In this document: positions 45,494 to 56,339 of the stretch, in pieces
Layout: every line of letters begins with the position of its first letter
Numbering within the stretch: position 1 is the stretch's first letter
From: Parelaphostrongylus tenuis
Taxonomy: Eukaryota; Nematoda; Chromadorea; Rhabditida; Metastrongylidae
Direction: 5' to 3'
DNA length: 64,000 nt
Assembly: GCA_019055375.1 (NCBI GenBank)
Contig: JAHQIW010000349.1
Location: 1 to 64,000 of the forward strand
Made by a program: the position numbers and the translations under genes
Notes under the pieces: generated by a model
What the model saw: only the letters and a program-made list of their open reading frames with translations
The model's database searches: none
What the model was told of the DNA's origin: nothing

Positions 45494-46309
45494 AACCCTT
45501 TCAGGACCACCTGTTGTAATCGCCACGCACAGTACAAATCGCAGCTTTGGTGCGCAATTTTTGGAACCTGGTTACGGTTTTTTCATCGATTTAGATAAGA
45601 ATGCGTGATTTCTTGCAATATTTTGATAGTTTAGGATATTTTTAAGAACTTGTATGCTTTTGATATTCGTGTTGATAGACCATAGTATTGAATAGTGGAA
45701 ATTTTTAGGACACGTGGGCGTTCTTTTTGCTGAAAAGCCTTTATAAAAGGCCTTTAGTAACATATTATTCTTTCCAATCATAAGTTATCTCTGGGGTAGA
45801 AACTTCACTATACAAATACCATTACACCCACTGCGAAGTTCAAGAGCGAGCTGTTCATTCAGAACGTGAAATGCGATCTTAATTTCCTTGTCACAGCGCA
45901 CCAAAAAATCTGTTTGAAAAAATAAACTAGTTTTCAAAGTCTGCACTTTTTGAATATCGAACAGCCATTGAAACTCTATTGTAAAGCCAGGAATAAACGA
46001 TAGCGAAGCACTCAAAACACTCCAGAAACATAACGCAGTTTCTGTTCTCCGCTTTTACAACGCATTCAAAACCACAGTTTGCTATTCAATTCAAAAACTA
46101 AGTTTCTATTATTATTATTTTTTATTTTCTACTTGTTGCTACACGTCACTGAAAAAGCGTTTGCAAAACTCAGTTGTATTATCAAAACTGCAAACTTTCA
46201 TCTATCGAATGACTGTTTAAAATCTAATGAAAAGTCTATGGTCGACGAGGAAACCACGGAAATCGCGTGTACCATGAGTAAGTGGTACACGTGGTTCTGA
46301 AAGGGTTAA
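45494..46309. mobile_element. piggyBac-like non-autonomous element 2
   Basis: Begins TTAACCCTTTCAGGACCAC and ends GTGGTTCTGAAAGGGTTAA: inverted terminal repeats inside intact TTAA on both sides, about 815 bp. It sits head to tail against element 1, only a couple of bases away. Internal frames of about 70 codons (45,785-46,015 minus; 46,079-46,300 plus) show no transposase motif. Confidence 0.68.
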
Positions 46310-47265
46310 GGTCATTGAGGTAGTTGCAATGTCCGTTCACCTTCCACATGAGCATTCGAACATTAATAGATTTCCAACAAGAAAACAGATTACTTTGTTT
46401 CATGTGATAAAACTAAAGAATGGTTTTGAATCATCCGTACTGTGCTGCATAAAGTTTTACTTGACTAGCTGCGTCTCTAAGACGGCATCATTGGAAATTT
46501 CAACCAAATGCGGCCTGGACACGATAACTGAGTGGAACCCTAGTGATCTTGAAGGTTCCAAATGTTGAACATCATGTGGGTTTTTGGCAAACTCATGAAT
46601 TTTCGGTAAACCTTATCAGTGAACAACGATATGGTGTCAACGATTCTCCTCGGAAATCTCTGTTTAATTCAATGCTGTGTTATCATGTATTGCCATAGAA
46701 ATCATCAATTTCTTTCAGTCTATTTGGGAAACGAATAGTCGTCCTGCCTCTGTTATTTTCCAAGCACTTGATTTTTGTGGTCGTATTGCGATTGGTTAAT
46801 TATTACAAAAGCAATTTGGCCAATCATATCGGAGAGCAATAGTATTCATAACCCATGCCTTCTTTGTTGAACAACAACGGGTATTACCGTTTATTACACA
46901 ATCAAAAAAAGCCCATAACTAGTACACCTGTAATCGCTAAATTCACAAGGTTGTGTGTTTTTTTCAAAGTCATGTACAAAACTCCGAGCGCCAACAATCG
47001 AAAAAATAAGAAGTCATAAATGCAAACGATCGCGAAGCTCGTCTTGATAAAGTATAAGTGTGGAGGCAGCAAGAATAAATGGTAGCAAAGTTAAATGCTC
47101 TAAATCACTGAAAAAACAGAAATTTGCAGAGAAGAAATTACGGGAGAAAAAAAAATGTCTTGAATGTATTGCGGAGATTTTGGCCGTGTAATTCGGCCGC
47201 TGTCAGATGAGAACCCGAAACCTTAAAAAATAAAATCTGCTATTTAGTCGATCTGACATACTAAA
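46310..47265. other. Intergenic, nothing recognised
   Basis: AT-rich sequence with short frames only. Confidence 0.45.
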
Positions 47266-47267
47266 TG

Positions 47268-47535
47268 ATGCAAGTAGCGCAGGTTATATGTGCTCTGCAA
47301 TATACTACAAACATAGTTACCAACTCAGTTCCGCTCCCTCAAGTAGCCTTCCCGCGATGCCTTCGCGGGAAGGCGAATTTGACGTATTTGGGAAAATAGC
47401 AGCACTGAATTAATGTTTTGGTAGGCAATCGCAGGTATTCAATGAGCCAAGTACACATTCAACCGCCCCAAGGATGCTACGAATGGAGCCCGATGCATAA
47501 CACATCACTCAGGGATTGATGATCGACATTTCTAT
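47268..47535 (+). repeat. tRNA-derived SINE, copy 7 (old)
   Basis: AAGTAGCGCAGGTTATATGT head and GTACACATTCAACCGCCCCA, TCACTCAGGGATTGATGATC body blocks match the family with heavy divergence. Confidence 0.55.
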
Positions 47536-47539
47536 TACA

Positions 47540-48007
47540 TACTGTATACCGTATAGAAACTCACGATTAATGACATTATGTGATTGGAATTTGATTAAAG
47601 ACATATTGTCAGAGATCTGCGCGTATACACGACTTCAGCGGTCGTTTCACTCCCGGGCTGCTTGAGATTGTTGACGATGGTGACGAGGCTCCTCGTCCAG
47701 AATCCCGTCCATCCTACAAACAAGCTACATCTGGTGTCAAGTTTTTATAGTGAGATCTAAATTCGAAAAAAGATTGATTATACTTTACAATGAGATAATT
47801 CATACCTGTGAAGTATCCGCACAATTTTCTGGACTTTTTGCCCGGACCGAAATGATACAATCGTCTAAATGTGATTGGAGAAGATCGCATACACGTAATG
47901 AATCAAACAACATCGAATCATACACCTGAAATTGTCGCTGTAAAACTAAATCTCATAAATGTGGCGACAATTGTGTTGTTTCAAGGTTTCATTTAGTCAC
48001 AAGTGCA

Positions 48008-48044
<37 letters not shown>

Positions 48045-49095
48045 ATATATTCTAAGACTTTTTGGTCGCAATAATAGGCAGCTACAGTAGGATGCGAAAT
48101 TTGATTGATTTGCGGTTTATGATCAACAACAGCGCAATCATACAGTAGTTATTTTATGATATATGGATAAGTACTTATCACTGGAAGTTAGAGGTATGAG
48201 TGAAACCTTACTAGATCTTGACATAGCTCAACTTTAATGAGATGCCATAGCACATTTCTGCGAAATTTTTAAAACAACCAATTTCGCCGATTTATAAAAT
48301 AAATTAGGGTGCGTATGTCGTTTTACTGATTCTACCTTCCAAAATCTGACACTACTATTTGGTCAGTGAATAATAAATCCACATCTAGTCCAGAAAGGAT
48401 AAGATCGTAATATTTGAAGGATGTTCGTCTCACAATTAAAGAACTTAGTTCCTATTTTTTACGAGTTGCGCGAATCCAAGTACTTCATTCATTAAATTGA
48501 TTCTCTTGCAAACGTTCATCCACGGTAGCTGCCACGTTCTTGTATTAACATTTTATACGTCATTTAGCTTGGTATATTACGAGAGCCATATTAGAGCACT
48601 CTCTAGTGATTGCCAGATACAGTTGGTAGCTTTTCTGGATAGGAAAGAAGCCTTCCGCCACGCAACTCAAAGTCCTTCGGGAAGACGGCGATTTCCGCGA
48701 CGAAAGCAAATTATGGCATTGGTTGAGTTGACCTATCGCTAGAGCATAAGACAAATTTCATTGTTGACGCTGGTAATGCAAGTGTTAGAAATACGGTACG
48801 AGTTTTATTATTTGAAACACTTATATAAATGCGACATTTAAAGCAATGATATTTCGGAGAATCCAGATGAAACAATGTTTGAGTAGTATCCGATTGGTTA
48901 ATGGAGAAGGCAAGCTATTTTCAATTCATAGCCCACTCAAACTCCAGCCTGACCGCCTTCACAGATAGCAGTTCTACGGGGTCGTATCGAATGAAAGAAC
49001 TACTAATTACAGGGCACGTATCGTTGAGATATGGGCTATTTGAGTATTCCAAGGTATACGTCTATCAAGCAATGAAAATTAGAACTTTGTTCGAT
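47540..49095. other. Intergenic, no gene recognised
   Basis: Contains a (TA)n tract (48,008-48,050) and overlapping short frames on both strands at 48,500-48,750, none with a recognisable domain. Confidence 0.4.
48008..48050. repeat. (TA)n microsatellite
   Basis: Two TA tracts back to back (TATATATTATATATA). Confidence 0.88.
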
Positions 49096-49129
49096 ATGAT
49101 AATCAACCTATGACTGCAAATGATATATT

Positions 49130-49330
49130 AGCGCTTTGAAGCAATGTACTCAATGATATAAACGGAAAATCCTTCACCTTCTGATCGAATAGACAATTTC
49201 GCATGCTGCGATCCTCGGTTTTGGTGATTTTTGCGTGCTTTGGAATACTGCGTGCAACAATCGGTTGTTCCGCGGCAATCGTTTCCAGTGCTTCAACCAA
49301 TGCTGCTGGATCATCTTCCAGTAGCATGCC
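49130..49330 (-). pseudogene. Mariner N-terminal helix-turn-helix remnant
   Basis: Minus-strand frame LLEDDPAALVEALETIAAEQ..ARSIPKHAKITKTEDR follows the spacing of the second DNA-binding helix-turn-helix of mariner transposases (ExxP..LxxxLxxxxxxVxRxLK). A second frame is open over the same bases, and the mariner element to the right may or may not be the same insertion. Confidence 0.35.
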
Positions 49331-49453
49331 ATAAGACTGCGACTAAAACAAATATCATGATAAGACTTACTTAGAAATGTAATCAAATTCATCATATATG
49401 CTCGTATTAAATGGTAATTTAAACACGTTGTCCACAACTTTGATCAGGTTGGA

Positions 49454-50626
49454 TTGTTCCATAAAATCTTTCGCATTATGACAATTTTCGTAACTCAGTT
49501 GCTTTCAAAAAAGTCCGTTGATCAACAACACAGTCACTTTTGTGATCAATGATATTCGATCATGTGCTATGCAAAGATTGGATGCCTCCCTTCCAGAAAT
49601 AATGAGGTAGCGATCAAAGAGTCGGTGAAGTCGCTTTTGAGCTAATTGTAGTTTCTGCTTTTCTCCAGCAAATCCTGATTCAGAGGGCGGTGGAGATGAA
49701 GATAAAATGAAGCAATATCAGGGCTATGGTAGGATGTGGTAGTGTTGTTCAGCCCAGCATGTGGGAAGTCGACTTTACAATGTGAGGTTGAGCATTATTT
49801 TGGAGAAAAGCAACGCTGTTTCCTCTCAACGCTTCATTAGCACTACTGCGGCCAACTTCCAGACTTCATGGGCCGGCATTGATTGTCTGATTGCTGTCAA
49901 GCAGTTACTAGAATCAGCCTATCACCTGTCTTTCGTTGGTCGTCAAGTGACTCGAGCGCGCACCAGCAACACCGAACAAGACTAGTCCTGTGGGTCCTCC
50001 TCGCTCTAGAGATTCGCTGAGCGTCATATTTTTCTTCTAGACTTTTCGTGAAGAAATCGAACTATCGGGTCGCTGGTCTTCCTGTGGAGCGCTTGACATC
50101 CCGAGGAATCCGATTGGTTCTTGGCTCTCGTTAATCGGTTGCCGTTGGAGAACATTACGTGCCCGACACACCGTAGTTTCGATAGCCTGGCGTGTAGCAC
50201 ACCCTGCTATTTTTAAAAGCGAGAGAATAATTTTTCGAGCATAAATCTTGTGCTTTGGTTGAGCGGGCGGGTCATTGCAGCGAGGCGACCAATAGGCGTG
50301 ACCACTGGTGTTCTCGTAGTAGACCCAGAACTCATCTCCAAAGTTGATCGACTTGATAAAGTGCTGCCTTTGTGGTCCCAGTATAAGACTTTTGCAGATG
50401 GTCGATCGTGCAACGCGCTCGTGGTTTGTTAATGCATGAGATGTCTATCAAGACACTTTGCGTAGACCATTTCATTCAAATGGCAAGCAATTCTGCTACG
50501 GCCGTATCCAAGTGTCTGGGCAAAGCTACCAGGGACATTTTCCGACTTACCATAGTCTTTTGGCATTCACGGTTCAAAAAGGAAAACACTGAGTGAAACA
50601 ATAATGCGAAAGGAATTATGGGACAA
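49454..50626 (-). mobile_element. Mariner-like element with nested RTE fragment
   Basis: Ends are inverted (TTGTTCCATAAAATCTTTCGCATTA and TAATGCGAAAGGAATTATGGGACAA) and match the element at 34,788-35,303. Minus strand includes DEFWVYYENTSGHAYWS, the first-catalytic-Asp region (TGDEkWVyYeN). The left part shares AAAGATTGGATGCCTCCCTT and GTCGGTGAAGTCGCTTTTGA with the other copy. An RTE-1 3' end (49,920-50,205) splits it, so the mariner is older. No intact transposase. Confidence 0.7.
49920..50205 (-). mobile_element. RTE-1 3' end fragment nested in mariner
   Basis: Aligns with 33,758-34,062 over its whole length: shared blocks include CGTCAAGTGACTCGAGCG, AGATTCGCTGAGCGTCATAT and GGAGCGCTTGACATCCCGAG. 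It is truncated at nearly the same internal point (CCTGGCGTGTAGC). Confidence 0.75.
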
Positions 50627-50629
50627 CCC

Positions 50630-51640
50630 ATATAATTGTAGGTTATGAATAAGATTAATGAAGAACTAAACAAAAAGATCGTAATGACTGAATGTATTCA
50701 AAAAGAAATATAAACAACAGAAAAAATGGAAATCGGAAAGATATTGGAAGTTCAATAAACTAATAGTCCTGTTAGTTCACATATTGTCATTCATCTTACA
50801 CCTCACTGATCATCATGTGATTCGAACCGCCGCAAAACCAAGGAATTCTGTTACTCCAGTGGCCCAAAATGCAATCTTTGAGTTAAAAATGCGAAGAAAA
50901 GAGTATATCACTCGACCAAGATGTTTGCGACGAAATCTGAAGGCCAATTGAGTAGTCTCACAATTGTGGACCTGTAACCCCCTTTCCCATCTGATACCAC
51001 AAGAAACGCAGAGTCCTTTGAGGCATGTGCAGAGTTGGGTGTTTCTTCTTTCTCATCATTCACTACTACTCCGACCTGATCGTAAGTATTCCAAGCACAT
51101 CCTTTCTTCTCCGTTCAACTTCAGAGCTAATCGATAGCAAATTGACATACCTACTCTAAGTATACACAAGGAGAACAGTCGAAGACATTTGTTTCAACTA
51201 GCAAGAAAATAGCATTAACGGCAAGAAACTTCCTATGTATTATGGCTCTCTTCAGGCTGAACCAAATATCGGACTTTCTTCTCCGTGAAAATCGGCGACC
51301 ACTGAGTCTCTGTGGAATTTACAAAACTTCCATCTCAATAAATCGAAGAGCTGCTACTGAAGTGAAGCATAGCCGTAGAAAACGGATCATAGCAGTATGT
51401 ATACTGTTATTTAACATGATTAGTCACTGTATTTATATATCGCCTTTGCAATGGACTATTTTCTAAATCCTTCCTAGTCGACAGTCGCTTTTCGGCCAGT
51501 CCTCTAACAACACCGTTGAGGAAGAGTCACACGGCTTATCAGGCAATGAGCGAAATTTGGAATAGCTGCCTATGATATCTAAGTCTCCCCTTTCACACTA
51601 TAAAAGTAGCTTTCGATTTTCTGTTGACTAGAAATTAGGC
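50630..51640. other. Intergenic, nothing recognised
   Basis: AT-rich with short frames; no repeats paired elsewhere in the window. Confidence 0.4.
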
Positions 51641-51642
51641 AT

Positions 51643-51855
51643 TCAAGAGGGTGACGTTTGAACACCTAATTTCATCACCACCTTTTTACATGAGCCGTCA
51701 TCACATTTTACTATGAGGATCCTAGAACTTCTAACATCACATATGTTTCCCGCATTCATCGACCCAGAAGTCTTCAAACATTGGTGCTTGAGAAGTTCGT
51801 ATTCTTCATGAATGCCGTAGAAAGTTGGTCGAGTCGAGACAGTAATTTTTCCCAT
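51643..51855 (-). CDS. Unassigned small ORF, 70 codons
   Basis: ATG-initiated minus-strand frame with coding-like composition: MGKITVSTRPTFYGIHEEYE, a Cys-containing middle, and SSRILIVKCDDGSCKKVVMK. No family recognised and no splice partners found. Could be an exon of a small gene, a gene fragment carried by the adjacent LINE, or chance. Confidence 0.22.
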   Translation of the reverse strand: MGKITVSTRPTFYGIHEEYELLKHQCLKTSGSMNAGNICDVRSSRILIVKCDDGSCKKVVMKLGVQTSPS

Positions 51856-51959
51856 GGTCTGCTCTACCGATCACTCCCTATCCTCTTTCCAAAAAAAATG
51901 AATAACTAGTGGATACTCAGATGATGCCGCCTTCACTGGAAGTACGAGCCCCATCATGG

Positions 51960-53800
51960 TTTTTATCCGTTGTCTCTCACGTAATTGTCGTTTATCGTTG
52001 TTATCTGCGGATGTAAATGGTTGACCTTAGCTACAAACACGCCCGACCGTCGTTTAAGTGGTCTTCCAAAGGGACTCTTGCATTCTCTTTAGAGCCCATA
52101 TCACTGCTTTTCTCGTCCATCTGTCATACGTTCTTCCTATTATGTGACCGGCCCATCTGTGCTTCGCTATCAATGTATACATTTGCACATCACGAAGATC
52201 TGATTGTTTCCAATGAGCTGAGCTGTACAAACTGGCTGGATGTTGTTAGTGCCGATTGACTTTCAATATATTGCTCAAGCGCCTTGTGAGTGGTGCGTAA
52301 ATTTCTCGATGTGGTCGTAGTATCAGCCACGTCCCTGCCGCGTAACGGAGGTTGGGAGGACCGTTAGAAAGAAGAAATGAGTAAGGAGTCTGCAGTCTGC
52401 TATCTGTTCGGTGGCTTCGTTAAAAAACCCGAATTGCGGCCCGTGCTGCTCTCCTTCTTCTGTCTAAGTCCCTCACTTCTTGAACGTTCAATGTGTACCT
52501 ACGAAGTGGTTTTCCTAATCAGAGATTCACCTAGCTTGATTTGTTCACCTTTGCACCGTAGATTTTGATAAACAGAGTATTCGCGCTATTTATGTGTCTC
52601 TTACCTTTTTTCCCACTTCTTGGGTAAACCGAGTACGGTTTTTTTATTAAAAAAGATGGCAATACCGTCCACGAAACGAAGGTATGATAGGAACTCTCCA
52701 TCGAACGTGTGCCTTTCTAGTCCCAATCGAGCGACTGCATTATCCATTGTAGTGTAGTAGTGAACAACTTCGGCGATAATGCCACCTTGCCGAACCCCTT
52801 TTTCAGTGGTTATGGTGAGAGATCGATAAAAAGTCGCATTTTTGAGCCGCAGTTTCCATAGCATTCTGCTAATGTTCGTACATGGGACGAGTCCACACTT
52901 TGGCTGACGGGTGCTAGTACGATTAGATTCGTTTCGATCTCATAATCGATAAAGGTTAGAGCAAGGAGCATACGGTATTCCCGGCAAATTTCAATGGCTC
53001 GTGACGTGGTTTAGATGTGGTTCATGTAGCAAATGCCCTTAGGAATCCTGCTTGTTCAGCTAACTATGCCTTATCTACAATTTTCGACGTGCCCAGAAAG
53101 ATGATCTTTGTGAAGAGCTTGCAGAGTACACTCAACAAGCATATTGAGCGGTAGTTACGAAAATCTTTGCTGTCACACTTCTTAGGTAGGATATTTGTGC
53201 GCGATAATCCTCCGCTAGTCTGAGATTTTTTCTTCCAAAGATATGATGCCATATATTTTGCTAGAAGCACATACAGACTGTAGCCAGCAGCTCTAAAAAC
53301 CATATAAAAAAGTGATATTATCATTTTCCAGGGCTGGCCTCTCTTCATACTTTCAATCGCGATTCGAACTTTAGCGGCTAGAATCTAGAGTGATTTCTCA
53401 CCGATGGGGATTTCGGGATCCAAAAGGGGAGTTACGAAACGGAAAAAATTGACTATCAACATTCGTTACCAATTTCATATCACGGCGTAATGTGGTAATG
53501 ATCCCATCTTCATGCATTAGAGCTTATAGGGGAACATGATATTTGCAGAAATCTCGGGAACATTTATTTAGACTATATCGCTTTTGCGTTGCTTCTTCTG
53601 TTTGCACCGATTTAGGTCCTCCTGCAAAAATCCTTTGCAGCTGAAATTGATTTTCAGCTTGGTAAGGTGTGTTGCAGAAGAATCAAGCTTATAACCTGTT
53701 CTCTCCCCAGCAACTCCTTGGTGGTAGTGTAAATTCCATAAGAACCCTTCGTTTGGAGAATTGATATAGTTTGGCACAGAGTTTATTGAGAAGCAGCTCG
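51960..53800 (-). mobile_element. RTE-2 LINE fragment with reverse transcriptase remnants
   Basis: At 53,064-53,348 the minus strand reads KDFRNYRSICLLSVLCKLFT, the RT opening block (NYRPICLLSVLYKLFTK). At 52,601-52,864 it reads TFYRSLTITTEKGVRQGGII and LSYLRFVDGIAIFF, where the RT active-site block F/YADD is now FVDG. The 3' portion aligns with the copy at 6,830-8,060. Frames are broken and the catalytic Asp pair is lost, so it is dead. The limit at the 53.8-kb side is approximate. Confidence 0.75.
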
Positions 53801-53809
53801 TAATCTTCG

Positions 53810-54500
53810 GTCAGGTTTTGTTTTATCTGCCAGTTGTATGAGGACGGGATTCTATTGAAAACATTCACATCGTACGCGACTTTTTCTGCTTTTCTTGAGC
53901 AACGACAGCACTTCTTTCTCAGCTCATGGCTGAATTAAATCTTCGCACGGAGGCGGTAATCAGATTCCGTACACAATCCAGATATCACTAAAGTGCCAAA
54001 AAGGCACCATTTTCTGTCCGTAAGTATGCGAGTGATCTCCGCATAAGTCGTGCCATTAAGGGGCACTCATGTTCATAGGCAATTTTCTCTCTTCTCGAAA
54101 GATGAATCGCCATGCAAGAGACGTGCCGCAGACAGGAGTCCTGCATGACAGTTTCCGATCTCGCTCTGACTCTGTCATTCCGTTATTTCTACTCTGTATC
54201 CATTTTTGCTTCCCGTTCCTAATCCGGTATTGAAATCTCAACCAACGAATTTGTAGAAATGCTTTTCGTTGCCGATGGCTCTTTTCAACTTCTTGCAGAA
54301 TGCGCTTATCTCGCTCTTGTCAGCTATACAAACTGTTGAGTCACAGATGATGGCACTGAAGTTGAAGTCAAAGGATAGGCAGGCACAGTTATAGGACTTC
54401 GAGCGTAGTAGCTAGATGGAAAGACATACAGATGAACGACAATGCCAACGCCTCCTATACATCGCGACGGAAACTTCGCTCTGCGTAATAGGTTGCGAAA
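53810..54500. other. No gene recognised; possible further LINE remnant
   Basis: A minus-strand frame at 54,056-54,241 is open but unassigned; it may continue the RTE-2 element upstream. Confidence 0.3.
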
Positions 54501-54508
54501 GAAGTTTT

Positions 54509-55040
54509 GAGAAAATGCTTGTAACTTTTTTGAGTGTCGGCCATTTTTTGTATTTTTGGCTCATTTGAAAGCCCGTCTTCTAACGCGTTGATTGGTATAT
54601 AATTTATCCACTTATTTCAAGATGGAGTTAACAATCGAACAAATTAGATTGTCAATGATGCACGAATGGCGGTTGGGTTCAAATGCAATGGTGGAAAGCG
54701 AACACATCAATCTGGCTTGGGGCGAAGACACAACTGGTAAGAGTGCGGTGTACAGGTGGTTCAAAAAGTTTGACGAAAATGAAGAAAGTTTGGAAGATTG
54801 GCCGCGCTCAGGCAGTGAAAAAGAAATTGGTCGTCAAGCTGTGCTCAAGTTGCCACCGTTGCATTTGAACCCAACAGCTATTCGTGCATCATCAACGACC
54901 TAATTTGTTCCTTTGCAGACTCCATCTTGAAAAAAAGTAGATAACTTATGAATCAGTTAACGCGGGGAAGACGGGCTTTCAAATGAACCCAAAAACACAA
55001 AAAATGGTCGACACCCAAAAAATTAAAAGCATTTTCTCAG
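54509..55040 (+). mobile_element. Non-autonomous mariner with long inverted repeats and an intact HTH-only ORF
   Basis: Terminal inverted repeats of about 75-80 bases: left GAGAAAATGCTTGTAACTTT..GTGTCGGCCATTTTTTGTAT..TTTGAAAGCCCGTCTTC. The right end is the inverse, with GAAGACGGGCTTTCAAATGA, AAAATGGTCGACACCC and AAAGCATTTTCTC. The body holds only the frame below, so the catalytic part was deleted. Confidence 0.82.
54622..54903 (+). CDS. Truncated mariner transposase: N-terminal DNA-binding domain only, 93 aa
   Basis: ATG-initiated intact frame starting MELTIEQIRLSMMHEWRLGS, with GKSAVYRWFKKFDENEESLE and WPRSGSEKE. These match the HTH_48 domain of mariner transposases (YRWFxRFxxGDESLEDxPRSGRP). 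The tail after GRQAVLKLPP is unrelated to transposase, and no D,D34D catalytic residues remain. A DNA-binding-only protein could bind its own terminal repeats, but expression is unknown. Confidence 0.72.
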   Translation: MELTIEQIRLSMMHEWRLGSNAMVESEHINLAWGEDTTGKSAVYRWFKKFDENEESLEDWPRSGSEKEIGRQAVLKLPPLHLNPTAIRASSTT

Positions 55041-55044
55041 AAAT

Positions 55045-56002
55045 TTTCCTAACCTGTTGCAACGAGAGTTTTTCCATCTTAATATTATTATATGTCGATT
55101 TTCTGCTTTTCGTTTCTTATAGCGTGTAGGTCGGCGTCTGAGGAGACATTGTACGGCGCAAAGCAAGAAGAAGTCTCCATGGTGTGCCAAGACATGATCG
55201 AATTGTTTTTTTCCAATGATGTCCTCTTTGGGCTCGAGATTTTATTGCCTCTCAGCAGCTGTCTCGCCGCCCGACTCAGTAGACGGGATCACTCAGTATG
55301 CGGAATATTAAGGTGGGAATTTCTTGCTGGTTTAGCTGTTTTTTCTCCTTAGAATCCTAAGGACAGTCTGGTCAGTGCGTTCCTCAGGTAGTCACCGCAC
55401 CAGGCAGTGGCCGCTCCATGTGAACTAGAGACAGATTACCGCCTTGTGACTTGCTGCTACCAGACGGCCTCCTTCTTGCCTTAAAAGCCTACTGAAAGGA
55501 TAAATTCGCCACTGTACCTGACCCCAGTCGCATCGGCGCCTAGCGCAATACCCCTTTTTCATCGTCAAACTAGGTGTTTATATTTGGAATCAAGAAATTC
55601 TGAGACGGAAATTTGTAGTCTTAGTTGTTCGTGGAAGAGGCGAACAAAACTTTTAGAGAGATAAGAGTGGAAGTCGTGAATAGCCATCTCCACTGGCTTC
55701 CTAGATGCAGTAACTGTTCAGAATAAACACCTGAGAGCGATCATGGTCATTTTATGAAGGCTCATTGTGCATTATGGGCTCTTTCACAACCTTTGGAGTT
55801 CCTGCTAGTACCATTACTTTTCTTCCTTACAATCTTCTTACATTGTCAGACGTAATTTCAGAGCTACCATGGGTTGAGGCAACTCCATTGCTAGTGTAAT
55901 TGTTTCTGAGTTATTGATGAGAGACGTCTTACAATGACTATCAACTTCTCTGCATTTTATCCCGTCATAATAATGCTGCTTTGTAAGGCCACTGTATTTG
56001 TC
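55045..56002. other. Intergenic, no gene recognised
   Basis: An 86-codon frame at 55,092-55,352 has no ATG-supported domain. The region is locally GC-richer (55,240-55,560) but unassigned. Confidence 0.35.
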
Positions 56003-56011
56003 ATCGATGTT

Positions 56012-56320
56012 ATAAAGGATAAAAGGATAAAGCTCTCGGCGTTGATCAATCCCTGAGGGATGCGCCATGCATTCGACTTCAATTTTCTAACTTCGTTTGA
56101 GGTGTTTGAATGCATATCTGGCCTTTACAATGACTCGCGGAGGCCTCCCGCTGAACCGAGTCAATGCTGCTTATCCTCCCAGACAAGTCTGAGACCTGTC
56201 TGGTACCAATTTACCGACCCCGGAGGGATGGATGGCTTGGTGAGCCATGAGCGCGAGATCGAACCGTTGACCTCGTGTGCGACGCAGGGCACCTCTAACC
56301 ACTGCGCCACATGCGCTCTG
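56012..56320 (-). repeat. tRNA-derived SINE, copy 8, with target-site duplication
   Basis: Minus-strand copy with well-kept box B (inverse of GGTTCGATCTCGCGCTC type) and box A (ACCTCTAACCACTGCGCCAC inverted). The 14-base direct repeat ATCGATGTTATAAA flanks it at 56,003-56,016 and 56,321-56,334, so this is a recent insertion. Confidence 0.85.
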
Positions 56321-56339
56321 ATCGATGTTATAAATGGCG

